Assembly: GCA_009784935.1 (NCBI GenBank)
Contig: WQXI01000021.1
Span: 1 to 38,313, forward strand
From: Treponema sp.
GTDB lineage: Bacteria > Spirochaetota > Spirochaetia > Treponematales > Breznakiellaceae
Direction: 5' to 3'
Length of the DNA stretch: 38,313 nucleotides
A model generated the notes under the pieces. The model was given only the letters and a program-made list of their open reading frames with translations. It had not been told where the DNA came from and made no database searches. Positions 6,928 to 15,372 of the stretch are shown in pieces. Position 1 is the first letter of the stretch. Each line of letters begins with the position of its first letter. The translations under genes and the position numbers were made by a program.

Positions 6928-8225
6928 TAGACATACAGAACGGAAAAGTCGTTCAGCTAAAACAAGGCGAAGAACTTGTGCTTCAGCGCGATAATGCGCA
7001 GGAGCTGGCGCGCGAATTTGATCGTTACGGCGAAGTAGCTGTAATAGATCTTGACGCCGCTATGGGCAAGGGCACAAACCTTGACATTATAAAGCCTCTT
7101 TTACGAATCGCAGAGTGCAGGGTAGGCGGCGGGATACGTACGCCGGCTCAGGCAAAAGAACTTGTCAGTTTGGGAGCGCGGAAAATAATTGTCGGTTCAA
7201 GCGCTTTTAGACAGGATGGAAAGTTTGCCGTAAACATTCCTTTCCTTAAAGAGATGTCCAAAACAATTGGGCGCGAAAGATTGATTGCAGCGGTCGACGC
7301 GCGAAACGGTGAAATTGTCGTCGACGGATGGAAAACCCCCACAGGACTTGATTATATTAAAGCTGCAAAAGAAGTTGAACCTTTTGCCGGAGAACTTCTT
7401 TTTACATGTGTTGAACGCGAAGGCACTATGACAGGCGCAGATCTTGCTCCGGCGCAAAAATTAAGAGAAGCTGTTTCCTGCCAAATAACCGCAGCGGGCG
7501 GCGTTTCAACATTGAATGATATAGAAGAGATTTCTGCGCTCGGCTGTGATGTTCAGCTGGGTATGGCTCTTTATCAGGGAAAAATAAAATTGGCTGACGC
7601 TTTTATAGCTTCGCTTAACTGGAAGAAAGGACAGCCGCTGGAACTTAATCAGGTTCCCGGTACTCCTGTTTTTACTGCAGGAAGACTGCTTCTTCCTGTA
7701 ATTGTACAAACACCTGACGGTCAAATTATGATGACAGGTTTTGCTGATAAAGAAGCGTTAGCCGAAACTTTTAACAGAGGTAATGTTTGTTTTCATAGCC
7801 GTACGAGAGACAAACTATGGATGAAAGGCGAAAACTCCGGCAATACCTTAAAGCTGATAAAGCTGAGAGCTGACTGTGACAGAGATGCGATTCTCGCTGT
7901 TGCAGAACCCCAAGGTCCCGTCTGTCATACAGGCGCCTGGTCTTGTTTTGGAACTAATAGAGATTATACATGGAAACTGCTTCAGGATATTATTACCGAA
8001 CGTTTTAAAAATCCAACGCCCGGTTCTTACACAGCGACTCTGGATGAAAAACGTGTGCGCGATAAAATTTTAGAAGAAGCGCAGGAACTATGTGACGCAA
8101 AAAATAAAGACGAAGTTATATGGGAAGCTGCAGATCTTTTATATTTTACTTCTGCATTGATGAGCCGCGCGGGCGTTACAGTGCAGGAAATATTAGACGA
8201 ACTTGACAGAAGGCACAAGAAATGA
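6912..8225 (+). CDS. hisA: Trifunctional HisA-HisI-HisE histidine biosynthesis protein
   Basis: One 437-residue protein with three domains. Residues 1-235 are HisA (ProFAR isomerase, a TIM barrel) with catalytic acids D7 and D129 and phosphate-binding loops VGGGIRT (71-77) and AAGGVST (194-200). Residues about 252-350 are HisI (PRA-CH): the DCDRD metal motif at 321-325 and the cysteines C322, C338 (VCHTG) and C345 (SCFG). Residues about 352-437 are HisE (PRA-PH), with EEAQEL and WEAADLLY. HisE, HisI and HisA catalyse steps 2, 3 and 4 of histidine synthesis, so the fusion covers three consecutive reactions. HisIE fusions are common; a HisA at the front is unusual. The ATG has no Shine-Dalgarno. 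The stop overlaps the hisC start (ATGA). Confidence 0.9.
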   Translation: MVIASIDIQNGKVVQLKQGEELVLQRDNAQELAREFDRYGEVAVIDLDAAMGKGTNLDIIKPLLRIAECRVGGGIRTPAQAKELVSLGARKIIVGSSAFRQDGKFAVNIPFLKEMSKTIGRERLIAAVDARNGEIVVDGWKTPTGLDYIKAAKEVEPFAGELLFTCVEREGTMTGADLAPAQKLREAVSCQITAAGGVSTLNDIEEISALGCDVQLGMALYQGKIKLADAFIASLNWKKGQPLELNQVPGTPVFTAGRLLLPVIVQTPDGQIMMTGFADKEALAETFNRGNVCFHSRTRDKLWMKGENSGNTLKLIKLRADCDRDAILAVAEPQGPVCHTGAWSCFGTNRDYTWKLLQDIITERFKNPTPGSYTATLDEKRVRDKILEEAQELCDAKNKDEVIWEAADLLYFTSALMSRAGVTVQEILDELDRRHKK

Positions 8226-9367
8226 GCGAGTATTGGAATGAACGGACAAAAAATATTTCTCCGTATGTGCCGGGCGAACAGCCAAGGGACAGGCAGTTTG
8301 TTAAACTTAACACAAACGAAAATCCCTATCCGCCTTCTCCCAAAGTTATCGAAGCAATAAAGAATGCAGCAAACAAAAACTTGCGTTTATACCCCGATCC
8401 CGAATGTACGCAGTTTCGCGAAGCTGTCGCCGCCCGTTACGGCGTTAAACCTCAGCAAGTTTTTGCAGGCAACGGCTCTGACGAAATTCTAGGTTTTGCA
8501 TTCGGAGCTTTTTTTGAATCAAAAACCGTTTGTTGTTCCAGCTGCTGCGCAACAAGGTGCGCTGATTGCGATGGTTCTAAAAAACCTGCTCCAATTCTTT
8601 TTCCTGATATTACCTATAGTTTTTATCCTGTGTATGCTGATCTTTGGAATATACCGTTTAAAACTATTCCGTTATGCGAAGATTTTACTATTAATACAGA
8701 TGAATATAAAATAAACTGCGGCGGTGTTATTCTTCCAAATCCAAACGCTCCTACTTCGATTGCCCTTGAATCGGATAAATTACTTGAACTCGCAAAGTAT
8801 CTTGAACCTTTAAATAAAGTTTTAATAATAGACGAAGCTTACATTGCTTTTAGTTCTGCAAAAAACGCGCAGTCTGTTATTTCTTTTATAGACAAACATC
8901 CCAATCTGCTTGTTGTGCATACTCTCTCCAAGTCTTATTCTCTTGCAGGACTTCGCGCCGGTTTTGCGATTAGCAATGAGAAACTAATAGAAGCTCTTTG
9001 CCGAATCCGCGATTCATTTAATTCATATACTCTTGACCGGCTTGCATTGGCAGGAGCGGCGGCGGCAATTGCTGATAAACAGTATTACGATGAGATAAAT
9101 ACAAAAGTAATAGCGGCAAGAGAAAGAACAGTAAAAGAATTAAAAAATCTTGGTATTGATGTTCTGCCGTCATCGGCTAATTTTGTTTTTATAAAAGCTC
9201 CAAATCTTAAAGGAGAAGATTTCTTTTTAAAACTGCGCGAAAAAGGAATTCTCGTTCGGCATTTTAAGAACGCAAAAATAGCTGACTACTTGCGTATCTG
9301 TATCGGAACAGATGAGGAGATGGATATAGTTCTGGCAGCGTGCAGGGAGATAATAGGAAGAGGTTAA
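8222..9367 (+). CDS. hisC: Histidinol-phosphate aminotransferase
   Basis: PLP enzyme of step 7 of histidine synthesis, converting imidazole acetol phosphate and glutamate to histidinol phosphate and 2-oxoglutarate. Fold type I motifs are present: LNTNENPYPPSP (30-40), GNGSDEIL (83-90), PNPNAPTS (172-179), DEAY (204-207), the PLP lysine K237 in LSKSYSLAGLR, and the substrate Arg in LRICIGT near the C-terminus. Length 381 aa is longer than many HisC because of an insert at about residues 100-122 that holds six cysteines (C104, 105, 108, 109, 113, 116), where relatives have a short GDEVLVPDP-like loop. It overlaps the hisA fusion gene by 4 nt. Confidence 0.93.
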   Translation: MSEYWNERTKNISPYVPGEQPRDRQFVKLNTNENPYPPSPKVIEAIKNAANKNLRLYPDPECTQFREAVAARYGVKPQQVFAGNGSDEILGFAFGAFFESKTVCCSSCCATRCADCDGSKKPAPILFPDITYSFYPVYADLWNIPFKTIPLCEDFTINTDEYKINCGGVILPNPNAPTSIALESDKLLELAKYLEPLNKVLIIDEAYIAFSSAKNAQSVISFIDKHPNLLVVHTLSKSYSLAGLRAGFAISNEKLIEALCRIRDSFNSYTLDRLALAGAAAAIADKQYYDEINTKVIAARERTVKELKNLGIDVLPSSANFVFIKAPNLKGEDFFLKLREKGILVRHFKNAKIADYLRICIGTDEEMDIVLAACREIIGRG

Positions 9368-9480
9368 CCACGGTAACCTTCACCGAGCCGCAAAGCGGCG
9401 AAGGTTCCCCTCTGAAGTACACGGAGTAACACGGAGGAATGTAAAGTTTTGTTTTAAAAACTCTGTGTCCTCTGTGGTTA
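9366..9480. repeat. CCACRGAG-type hairpin repeat, copy 1, with nested GC hairpin
   Basis: The outer arms are TTAACCACGG at the left and CTCTGTGTCCTCTGTGGTTAA at the right, with TACACGGAGTAACACGGAGG in the interior. Nested inside (9375-9406) is a strong hairpin, AACCTTC...GCCGC-AAA-GCGGC-GAAGGTT. It fills the hisC-hisD gap, and the transcript must pass through it to reach hisD. Confidence 0.75.
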
Positions 9481-9512
9481 AATATTCTTGATTTTAGTAT
9501 TAGGAGAATTTG

Positions 9513-10850
9513 ATGAAGATTATAAATGGCAGCGAATTTGACGCATACTGGAAGAATGAATCCAAGACAGCTATCGATGACCCAAAGACAGATAAAACTG
9601 TTAAAAAAATTATCGATGATGTCCGCAAAAAAGGAGACAAGGCTGTCCGCCGTTTCGCGTCAAAGTTTGATAAGTCTTCTCCGGTAAAACTGGAAGTTTC
9701 TTTTTCTGAAGCAAAGCAGGCTCTTGAACAATTGCGTGCAAATGAGCCGTCTCTTGCAGAAGCTTTGGAATTATCAGCAAAAAATATAAAAACATTTTCT
9801 CAAAAACAAAAAGAACAATTTATAAATTTTGAATATGAAATTGATTCTGGTCTTGTTACGGGACAGCGGGTTATTCCTGTTCAGCGCGCAGCTGTTTATA
9901 TTCCCGGCGGGCGGTTTCCGCTTTTTTCTTCGGTTCTTATGTGTTTGATTCCAGCTTTTTGCGCAGGCGCGAAAGAAGTAATACTTTCATCTCCGCCGAT
10001 GGAAGACGGCTTGCCCGATAAAAGAACTCTTGCGGCAGCCGCCGTTGCCACTGCCGTTTGCGGTGCAGCCGAAAAACAAATACGTATTTTTGCAATCGGC
10101 GGCGCGCAGGCAATCGCCGCGCTTGCGTTGGGTACGGAATCAGTTCCTAAAGTTGATGTTATAACAGGACCGGGTAACCGCTTTGTTGCCGCCGCAAAGA
10201 GAATACTTTTTGGCGCTGTAGGGATTGATTTTATCGCAGGACCTTCTGACGTACTTGTTATTACAGACGGAAAAGCTTTAAAAGATCCGGATCAAGCCGC
10301 AGATTTTGCGGCGGCAGATTTGATTGCGCAGGCAGAACATGACCCGGATGCGCGCTCAAGAGCGTTAGTTCCAAACAGGGAACTGGCAGAAAAAATAGCT
10401 GCGGCAATAGAACACCGATTAACTTCGCTGCCGACAGCAAAAACAGCGCGCGCTTCATTAAATACAGGCGGTCTTATAATAGTATATAAAGATAAAGAAG
10501 AAGCAATTTGCATTGCCGATAAAATCGCGCCGGAACATCTAGAATTGCAGACTTCTGATGATGACAGCTGGATTCCTTCTTTAAAAAATTACGGTTCTCT
10601 TTTTATCGGCGCTTTATCTGCAGAAGTTCTCGGTGATTATTCGGCGGGTGTTAATCATACGCTGCCGACAGAAACATCCGCGCGCTTTACAGGCGGTTTG
10701 TCTGTCCGCCAGTTTTTAAAAACTGTTACAACTCTGCGCTGTTCAAACGGCGATGGATATGAAAAAGCGCGTAATGCCGCAGAAATAATCGGCAGGGCAG
10801 AAGGGCTGGAAGGCCACGCTCTCAGCGCGGAGGGGAGAAAAACATGCTAA
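9513..10850 (+). CDS. hisD: Histidinol dehydrogenase
   Basis: Zinc enzyme for the last two steps of histidine synthesis (histidinol to histidine, two NAD reductions). The family signature is clear: DVITGPGNRFVAAAKR, then GIDFIAGPSDVLV (about 215-250), metal ligands Q273 and H276 in AQAEHD, and the catalytic Glu-His pair in APEHLEL. The start was set at the ATG 9513, six nt after AGGAG (9502-9506), rather than at the TTG one codon earlier. It is third in the histidine cluster but separated from hisC by a hairpin repeat. The last 7 nt overlap the following oxidoreductase gene. Confidence 0.94.
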   Translation: MKIINGSEFDAYWKNESKTAIDDPKTDKTVKKIIDDVRKKGDKAVRRFASKFDKSSPVKLEVSFSEAKQALEQLRANEPSLAEALELSAKNIKTFSQKQKEQFINFEYEIDSGLVTGQRVIPVQRAAVYIPGGRFPLFSSVLMCLIPAFCAGAKEVILSSPPMEDGLPDKRTLAAAAVATAVCGAAEKQIRIFAIGGAQAIAALALGTESVPKVDVITGPGNRFVAAAKRILFGAVGIDFIAGPSDVLVITDGKALKDPDQAADFAAADLIAQAEHDPDARSRALVPNRELAEKIAAAIEHRLTSLPTAKTARASLNTGGLIIVYKDKEEAICIADKIAPEHLELQTSDDDSWIPSLKNYGSLFIGALSAEVLGDYSAGVNHTLPTETSARFTGGLSVRQFLKTVTTLRCSNGDGYEKARNAAEIIGRAEGLEGHALSAEGRKTC

Positions 10851-11914
10851 GAGTAGGCGTAGTCGGAACAGGAGATATCAGCAGGATTTATCTTGATAAC
10901 ATAACAAAAGTATTCAGTGATAAATTAATTCTTAAAGGAGTCACTAACAAAACTTTTTCTAAAGCAGAAAAGACAGCGGCAGAATATAATGTAAAAGCGT
11001 ATAAAACAACAGATGAGTTATTGCAGAGCAGTGATATCGATATTATTTTAAATTTAACGCCGCCAAAGTCCCATTACGAAGTCGCTCTTGCAGCTCTTAG
11101 AGCAGGTAAACATGTTTATAATGAAAAACCTGTATGTACAAAGAGAGAAGAAGCGCAGGAATTAATAAAAACAGCAAATGAAAAAGGAATAAGAATCGGT
11201 TCCGCTCCCGATACATTTCTCGGAGCAGGGCTTCAGACCTGCCGTAAATTAATCGATGACGGATGGATAGGAAAACCCGCCGCTGCAACTGCGTTTATGA
11301 TGAGTCATGGAATTGAACATTGGCACCCGTCTCCTCACTTTTTTTACAAAGAAGGCGCAGGTCCAATGCTTGATATCGGTCCGTATTATTTAACTGCGCT
11401 GATAAATTTACTTGGACCAATTACCAGAGTATGCGGCAGCGCAAAGATGACTTATCCTGTACGGACAATAACAAATCAGTTTCAGTATGGTCAAACAATC
11501 GATGTAGAAATACCGACGCATATTACAGGAGTTTTGGATTTTGCCTGCGGAACTTCTGCGGTAATTATCACAAGTTTTGATATTCATTCTCATTCATTGC
11601 CATTTATAGAAATTTACGGCAGCGAAGGAACAATGAAACTTCCTGATCCAAATACTTTTGGCGGCGAAATATTAATAAAACGATTTAACGAAGAAAAATG
11701 GTCAAGCATTCCTTTATTAAAAAACTACAGCGAAAACTCACGCGGACTTGGTCTTGCAGAAATGGCAGAAGCAATAGAACAAGGACGTCCGCACCGCGCG
11801 TCTTTTGAACTCGCATACCACGTATTAGACGTTATGCATGGAATCCATGACGCATCCGCAAGCGGTAAGTATTACAAACTAAAAAGTAAATGCAAACGCC
11901 CCGAGGCGATGTAA
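10844..11914 (+). CDS. Gfo/Idh/MocA family oxidoreductase
   Basis: NAD(P)-dependent dehydrogenase of sugars or related polyols; substrate unknown. It has an N-terminal Rossmann fold (RVGVVGTGDISRIYLDN), the family motif EKPVCT near residue 94, and the C-terminal alpha/beta domain with GPMLDIGPYYLTALINLLG (about 176-195) carrying the D...Y catalytic region. Length 356 aa is typical. It starts inside the last codons of hisD, so it is translated with the histidine genes; a role in histidine synthesis is not known for this family, and the link may only be transcriptional. A terminator-like hairpin follows. Confidence 0.88.
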   Translation: MLRVGVVGTGDISRIYLDNITKVFSDKLILKGVTNKTFSKAEKTAAEYNVKAYKTTDELLQSSDIDIILNLTPPKSHYEVALAALRAGKHVYNEKPVCTKREEAQELIKTANEKGIRIGSAPDTFLGAGLQTCRKLIDDGWIGKPAAATAFMMSHGIEHWHPSPHFFYKEGAGPMLDIGPYYLTALINLLGPITRVCGSAKMTYPVRTITNQFQYGQTIDVEIPTHITGVLDFACGTSAVIITSFDIHSHSLPFIEIYGSEGTMKLPDPNTFGGEILIKRFNEEKWSSIPLLKNYSENSRGLGLAEMAEAIEQGRPHRASFELAYHVLDVMHGIHDASASGKYYKLKSKCKRPEAM

Positions 11915-11920
11915 CCAAAA

Positions 11921-11956
11921 AAAAGCTGCCCAAGATTTCTCGGACAGCTCCTTTTA
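11921..11956. terminator. Bidirectional intrinsic terminator
   Basis: An AAAAAAAA run, then AGCTGCCC (11924-11931) pairing with GGACAGCT (11942-11949; one mismatch) and CCTTTT. It lies between the converging oxidoreductase and acyl-CoA synthetase genes. The A run gives a T tail for - strand transcripts and the T run for + strand transcripts. Confidence 0.65.
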
Positions 11957-11994
11957 AATCATTTAAATCTTAATCCGCGATTCTCCGCAGACGC

Positions 11995-13701
11995 TTATAA
12001 GTTACCTCTCTTAATCTTTTTAGTCGTTGTCATTTCCATCGCCTGATCAAGAACTGTAGTTCTGTTTATTTTCTGCCATGGCTGAAGTCTTTGGTTAACT
12101 TCAGAAACAATACTTTCAATTCTGATCTTCATATCTTCTTTAGAAAGAGTTTCACCTTTTGCGTTTTTAAACTCCGGTGTTGGATAAACAAGCGCTTCGA
12201 TACCTTCGGTTTTCATTTTTTCGTCTATTGTGTATCCGCGGATAAGAATCTGTTCGATTTCTTCGAATAACTGGAATTCGTTTTCGATTTCTTCGGGATA
12301 TACATTTTTGCCGCCTTCTGTGACAATCATGTTTTTTGCGCGTCCTGTAAGGTAAAGATAATTTTCGTTATCCATATAGCCAAGGTCACCGGTTTTTAAG
12401 TAACCATCCTCTGTAAACGAAGCGGCAGTTTCTTCGGGCATATTATAATAACCAAGCATGACCATGGAACCTTTTACGATAACTTCACCGACGCCGCGTT
12501 CATCGGGATCGAGTATCTTCATATCAACCTGCGGACAAGTGCGGCCTACGCTCTTTACCTTGAATTGTTTGACAGGATTAATTGCAATGATAGGAGAAGT
12601 TTCTGTAAGACCATATCCTTGAACAAAATCAATTCCAAGCTGATTGTACTTTTTAAATACGCTAGGCGCCAGAGGTCCGCCTCCGGAGATACAAATACGA
12701 ATAGACGTGAGGCTTGCTTTATCAAGAATAAACTTAAACATTTTTTTCCCGGGATTCTTTTTAAATACTTTTTTTATTAACCCCGAAATCGCCATCATAA
12801 AAGAAATGATACCGTAAACTACAGGACCTTTTGCTTTTAAGCCGCGGATAATACCTGCAAGAACTTTATTAAAGAGCATTGGTACGCCAAGAAGCATTGT
12901 AATCTGCGCTTCTTTTAAATCTTTTAAAATTTGGCTTGTTACCATTTTTTTGCCGAATACTACTTCGGCACCTACAGAAATTGCCTCGATAAAAACGGCA
13001 AGCATTGTGTATGAGTGATGAATTGGAAGGATCGCGTAAAAAACATCAGTAGGTAAAATAATAAGCGGAGTTCCCTGCGCCAGATAGCAGTCAGAAACCA
13101 GATTTCTGTGCGTAAGCATAACTCCCTTTGGCACTCCGGTTGTACCTGACGTAAACAAAATCGCCGCAAGGTCAGTTTCTACAGATTGTTCAATTTGAAC
13201 ATCCGGTCCGTCTAAACTGTAAATATAAGTGCCAAGTCCATGTTTTAACGAAATTATTGTTTCCAGGCTGCCTTTGTTCTGTTGATAATATTCATGTTTT
13301 TCCTCGTCAACAAAAAGAATGCGCGCACCGGATGTTTTTAATAAAAGATCGGTTTCTTCATTTTTTAATTGGTAATCGATAGGTACTACAGTGCCCCCCG
13401 CAAAAAGAGTCGCCAAATAAGCGATTGCCCATTCCGGCGCGTTTTTCCCTGTGACAGCAACTTTGTCACCTCTGCGAATGCCCTTGTCATAAAGCCATCT
13501 TGCAATTGATTCAATTAATTTTAATGATTCTGTATAATTCAAGCTGATTCTGTCAGGATCATAAACGGTAAAGCATGGACGATCCGGGAAGCGCGAAACA
13601 GAAATTTTATACATTTCCGGCAGGGTAGGCCATTGCCCTGTAAAAAACTTTCCTTTGTATTCCTCTAAAAAACTCCAGGTATTTGCGTACGGAACAGACA
13701 T
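11995..13701 (-). CDS. Long-chain acyl-CoA synthetase (AMP-forming)
   Basis: Activates fatty or other carboxylic acids to acyl-CoA through an acyl-adenylate. The motifs are the ATP-binding [28 protein letters not shown], the YLKTGDLGYMD Asp, and the hinge GRAKNMIVTEGGKNVYPEEIEN. The final TTKKIKR contains the likely catalytic Lys. Start choice: an in-frame ATG at 13713 is itself part of the GGAGG that lies 5 nt before a second ATG at 13701, so 13701 (568 aa) is preferred. Single gene, divergent from a small lipoprotein gene. A palindrome, TGTCA-TTT-TGACA (13746-13758), lies in the divergent spacer and could be an operator. Confidence 0.9.
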   Translation of the reverse strand: MSVPYANTWSFLEEYKGKFFTGQWPTLPEMYKISVSRFPDRPCFTVYDPDRISLNYTESLKLIESIARWLYDKGIRRGDKVAVTGKNAPEWAIAYLATLFAGGTVVPIDYQLKNEETDLLLKTSGARILFVDEEKHEYYQQNKGSLETIISLKHGLGTYIYSLDGPDVQIEQSVETDLAAILFTSGTTGVPKGVMLTHRNLVSDCYLAQGTPLIILPTDVFYAILPIHHSYTMLAVFIEAISVGAEVVFGKKMVTSQILKDLKEAQITMLLGVPMLFNKVLAGIIRGLKAKGPVVYGIISFMMAISGLIKKVFKKNPGKKMFKFILDKASLTSIRICISGGGPLAPSVFKKYNQLGIDFVQGYGLTETSPIIAINPVKQFKVKSVGRTCPQVDMKILDPDERGVGEVIVKGSMVMLGYYNMPEETAASFTEDGYLKTGDLGYMDNENYLYLTGRAKNMIVTEGGKNVYPEEIENEFQLFEEIEQILIRGYTIDEKMKTEGIEALVYPTPEFKNAKGETLSKEDMKIRIESIVSEVNQRLQPWQKINRTTVLDQAMEMTTTKKIKRGNL

Positions 13702-13745
13702 GATTTCCTCCATTTTTATTTTTTGCGAGTATAAAAAACACCCTT

Positions 13746-13758
13746 TGTCATTTTGACA
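13746..13758. promoter_or_regulatory. Small palindrome, possible operator between divergent genes
   Basis: TGTCA (13746-13750) and TGACA (13754-13758) form a 5-bp inverted repeat around TTT, about 45 nt upstream of the acyl-CoA synthetase start. A TATACT that could be its -10 lies nearer to the gene. The short length makes chance occurrence possible. Confidence 0.3.
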
Positions 13759-13834
13759 CTAAAAACAGGTACATGTTGCAATTATCTCTATAATAAATTG
13801 AAACTTTTTAATAAATTGTTTATTTTATTAGTAT

Positions 13835-14548
13835 ATGAAAAGATACATAAAAAGATTTTTACCTTTGTTTTTTATCGTTTTTGCTGTGACTGCTCTTTCG
13901 TGCGCAGGCAGAATAGACGGCTCTCTCGCCGCAAACGGGTCGGCAGCTTTATCTGTTAATATATCGCTGGAACCGGGAATAACCGCTCTTATTCAGAGAA
14001 TGTTTACTGCAGGCGGGCAGCAGGGGCAAGTGTTAGACGGCGCTTCGATTGCACGTTCAATGTCAGAAGCCCCCGGAGTTTCTTCTGTCTCTTTTAGAAA
14101 TACATCTCCTTCTGCAATTGAAGGACAGATCAGAATATCTCAAATCAGCGAATTCCTTTCGCCGGCAAGCGGAAGCGGCTTCATTACATTTGAACAGACT
14201 GCCTCCGGCGGAAGATGTGTTGTCAATATAAACCGCAGAAACAGTCAGCCGATTATTAAATTATTATCTTCTGAGATTGAAGATTACTTAAATGCGCTTA
14301 TGGCTCCGATTGCAACAGGCGAAGAAATGACTAAACAGGAATATTTAGAGCTTGTTGGTTCTTTCTATAATAGAACAATCAGCAATGAGATTTCGTCTTC
14401 TCGAATCCGCGCTTCTATCGAGTTTCCGGGAACAGTAACGAGAGCAGCAGGCGGGACAATTTCCGGCAGGCGGGTTAATTTTGATATACCGTTACTCGAT
14501 CTTCTGGTTTTAGAAACACCGATGATTTATGAAGTTACTTGGAACTAA
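13835..14548 (+). CDS. Hypothetical lipoprotein
   Basis: No family recognised. The N-terminus is a typical lipoprotein signal: MKRYIKR, a hydrophobic stretch, and lipobox ALSC with the lipid on C23. The mature part is about 215 residues, rich in Ser, Ile, Gly and Ala, with alternating hydrophobic residues suggesting beta-sheet plus a helix around the LIQRMFTAGG region. No Shine-Dalgarno is evident before the ATG. A TATAAT at 13789-13794 could be the -10 but lacks a good -35. The 3' end runs into a small tandem palindrome that includes the stop codon. Confidence 0.75.
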   Translation: MKRYIKRFLPLFFIVFAVTALSCAGRIDGSLAANGSAALSVNISLEPGITALIQRMFTAGGQQGQVLDGASIARSMSEAPGVSSVSFRNTSPSAIEGQIRISQISEFLSPASGSGFITFEQTASGGRCVVNINRRNSQPIIKLLSSEIEDYLNALMAPIATGEEMTKQEYLELVGSFYNRTISNEISSSRIRASIEFPGTVTRAAGGTISGRRVNFDIPLLDLLVLETPMIYEVTWN

Positions 14549-14585
14549 AGTTCCTGGAATTAAAATTCCTAGAACTAAAGTTGTT
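14541..14585. repeat. Three tandem 15-bp palindromic units across a stop codon
   Basis: GGAACTAAAGTTCCT, GGAATTAAAATTCCT and AGAACTAAAGTTGTT follow each other directly with a 15-bp period. The first two are near-perfect palindromes. The stop codon of the upstream lipoprotein (14546-14548) is inside unit 1. Confidence 0.7.
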
Positions 14586-14600
14586 ACAAAGGAAGAGTTT

Positions 14601-14629
14601 AACCACGAAGTACACGGAGTTTCACAGAG
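14601..14629. repeat. CCACRGAG-type repeat, copy 2 (half element)
   Basis: AACCACGAAGTACACGGAGT followed by TTCACAGAG matches the left arm of the hairpin repeats at 9366 and 15285. No matching right arm follows, so this is a partial copy. Confidence 0.55.
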
Positions 14630-14661
14630 TAAGGTTTTGTATTATAACTTATGTATTCCTA

Positions 14662-14690
14662 TTGCACAGCGTGACAAGAATTAATATACT
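14662..14690 (+). promoter_or_regulatory. Promoter of the XRE-cupin regulator
   Basis: TTGCAC (14662-14667), a 17-nt spacer and TATACT (14685-14690). The -10 ends 6 nt before the ATG at 14697, so transcription would start at or next to the start codon. No Shine-Dalgarno is present, which fits a leaderless mRNA. Confidence 0.6.
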
Positions 14691-14696
14691 GTCATT

Positions 14697-15278
14697 ATGG
14701 CAACACCTACATTGGGCGAACGAATCGCCGAGATTAGAAAAACTTATTCAATAAGCCGGGAAGATCTGTCCGAACGCTCAGGCGTATCGGCGGACTTAAT
14801 CGCAAAAATCGAAGACGACGGGCATATCCCTGATCTTGCTCCGCTCATTAAAATATCAAGGGGTCTAGGCGTACGCCTAGGCACACTTCTAGACGATCAT
14901 GAACAACTAGGACCTGTAATTTGCAGGGCTGGAGACGCAGCTTCTGCGAGCCGTTTTAAAACTGGGTTACCAGAGGGCGCCGTTGCGGGCGGTCATCATG
15001 GCATGAGTTTTAACGCGCTTGCCGCTGATAAAACAGGGCGCCACATGGAGCCGTTTATCGTTACTATTCAGGCTGATGCAAAGCAGGAAAAATCCGCGCA
15101 CGAAGGCGAAGAGTTTATCTATGTAATGGAAGGAAACCTTTCGCTTGAGTACGGCATGGATAAAGAAACATTAAAAACAGGCGACAGCGTATATTACGAT
15201 TCGATAGTACCGCACAGGGTTTTTTCTGCGGACAATAATCCTGTTAAAATACTCGCTGTTATTTATACGCCTGTATAG
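14697..15278 (+). CDS. XRE-family regulator with C-terminal cupin domain
   Basis: Two-domain transcription factor. Residues 8-62 are a Cro/C1-type helix-turn-helix (ERIAEIRKTYSISREDLSERSGVSADLIAKIED). Residues about 110-190 are a cupin barrel (HEGEEFIYVMEGNLSLEYG, then TGDSVYYDSIVPHRV) that may bind a small ligand. Length 193 aa is normal for this architecture. It directly precedes an acyl-CoA synthetase gene, a pairing seen in other bacteria, so it probably controls that gene in response to a fatty or aromatic acid derivative. The link is inference. A 16-bp perfect palindrome lies inside the coding region at 14865-14880. Confidence 0.9.
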   Translation: MATPTLGERIAEIRKTYSISREDLSERSGVSADLIAKIEDDGHIPDLAPLIKISRGLGVRLGTLLDDHEQLGPVICRAGDAASASRFKTGLPEGAVAGGHHGMSFNALAADKTGRHMEPFIVTIQADAKQEKSAHEGEEFIYVMEGNLSLEYGMDKETLKTGDSVYYDSIVPHRVFSADNNPVKILAVIYTPV

Positions 15279-15284
15279 TTTTAT

Positions 15285-15347
15285 AACCACAGAGGTCACA
15301 GAGTTCTTTGTTTGCTGGCTCTTCTATCCTCCGTGTACTCCGTGGTT
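15285..15347. repeat. CCACRGAG-type hairpin repeat, copy 3
   Basis: AACCACAGAGGTCACAGAG at the left and CTCCGTGTACTCCGTGGTT at the right form a 63-bp imperfect hairpin with a loop of about 25 nt. It sits between the XRE-cupin gene and the acyl-CoA synthetase gene, so it would be in their common transcript. Confidence 0.8.
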
Positions 15348-15372
15348 TATCTTCTTTTTTAAGGATTAAGAA

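Noticed and set aside
8496-8714. Membrane-like reading frame inside hisC
   Set aside because: It is in another frame of a well-supported gene, with no ribosome site.
14539-14754. Small gene encoding LELKF repeats
   Set aside because: It is the translation of the 15-bp palindromic repeat and the CCACRGAG copy, and it overlaps the XRE-cupin start.
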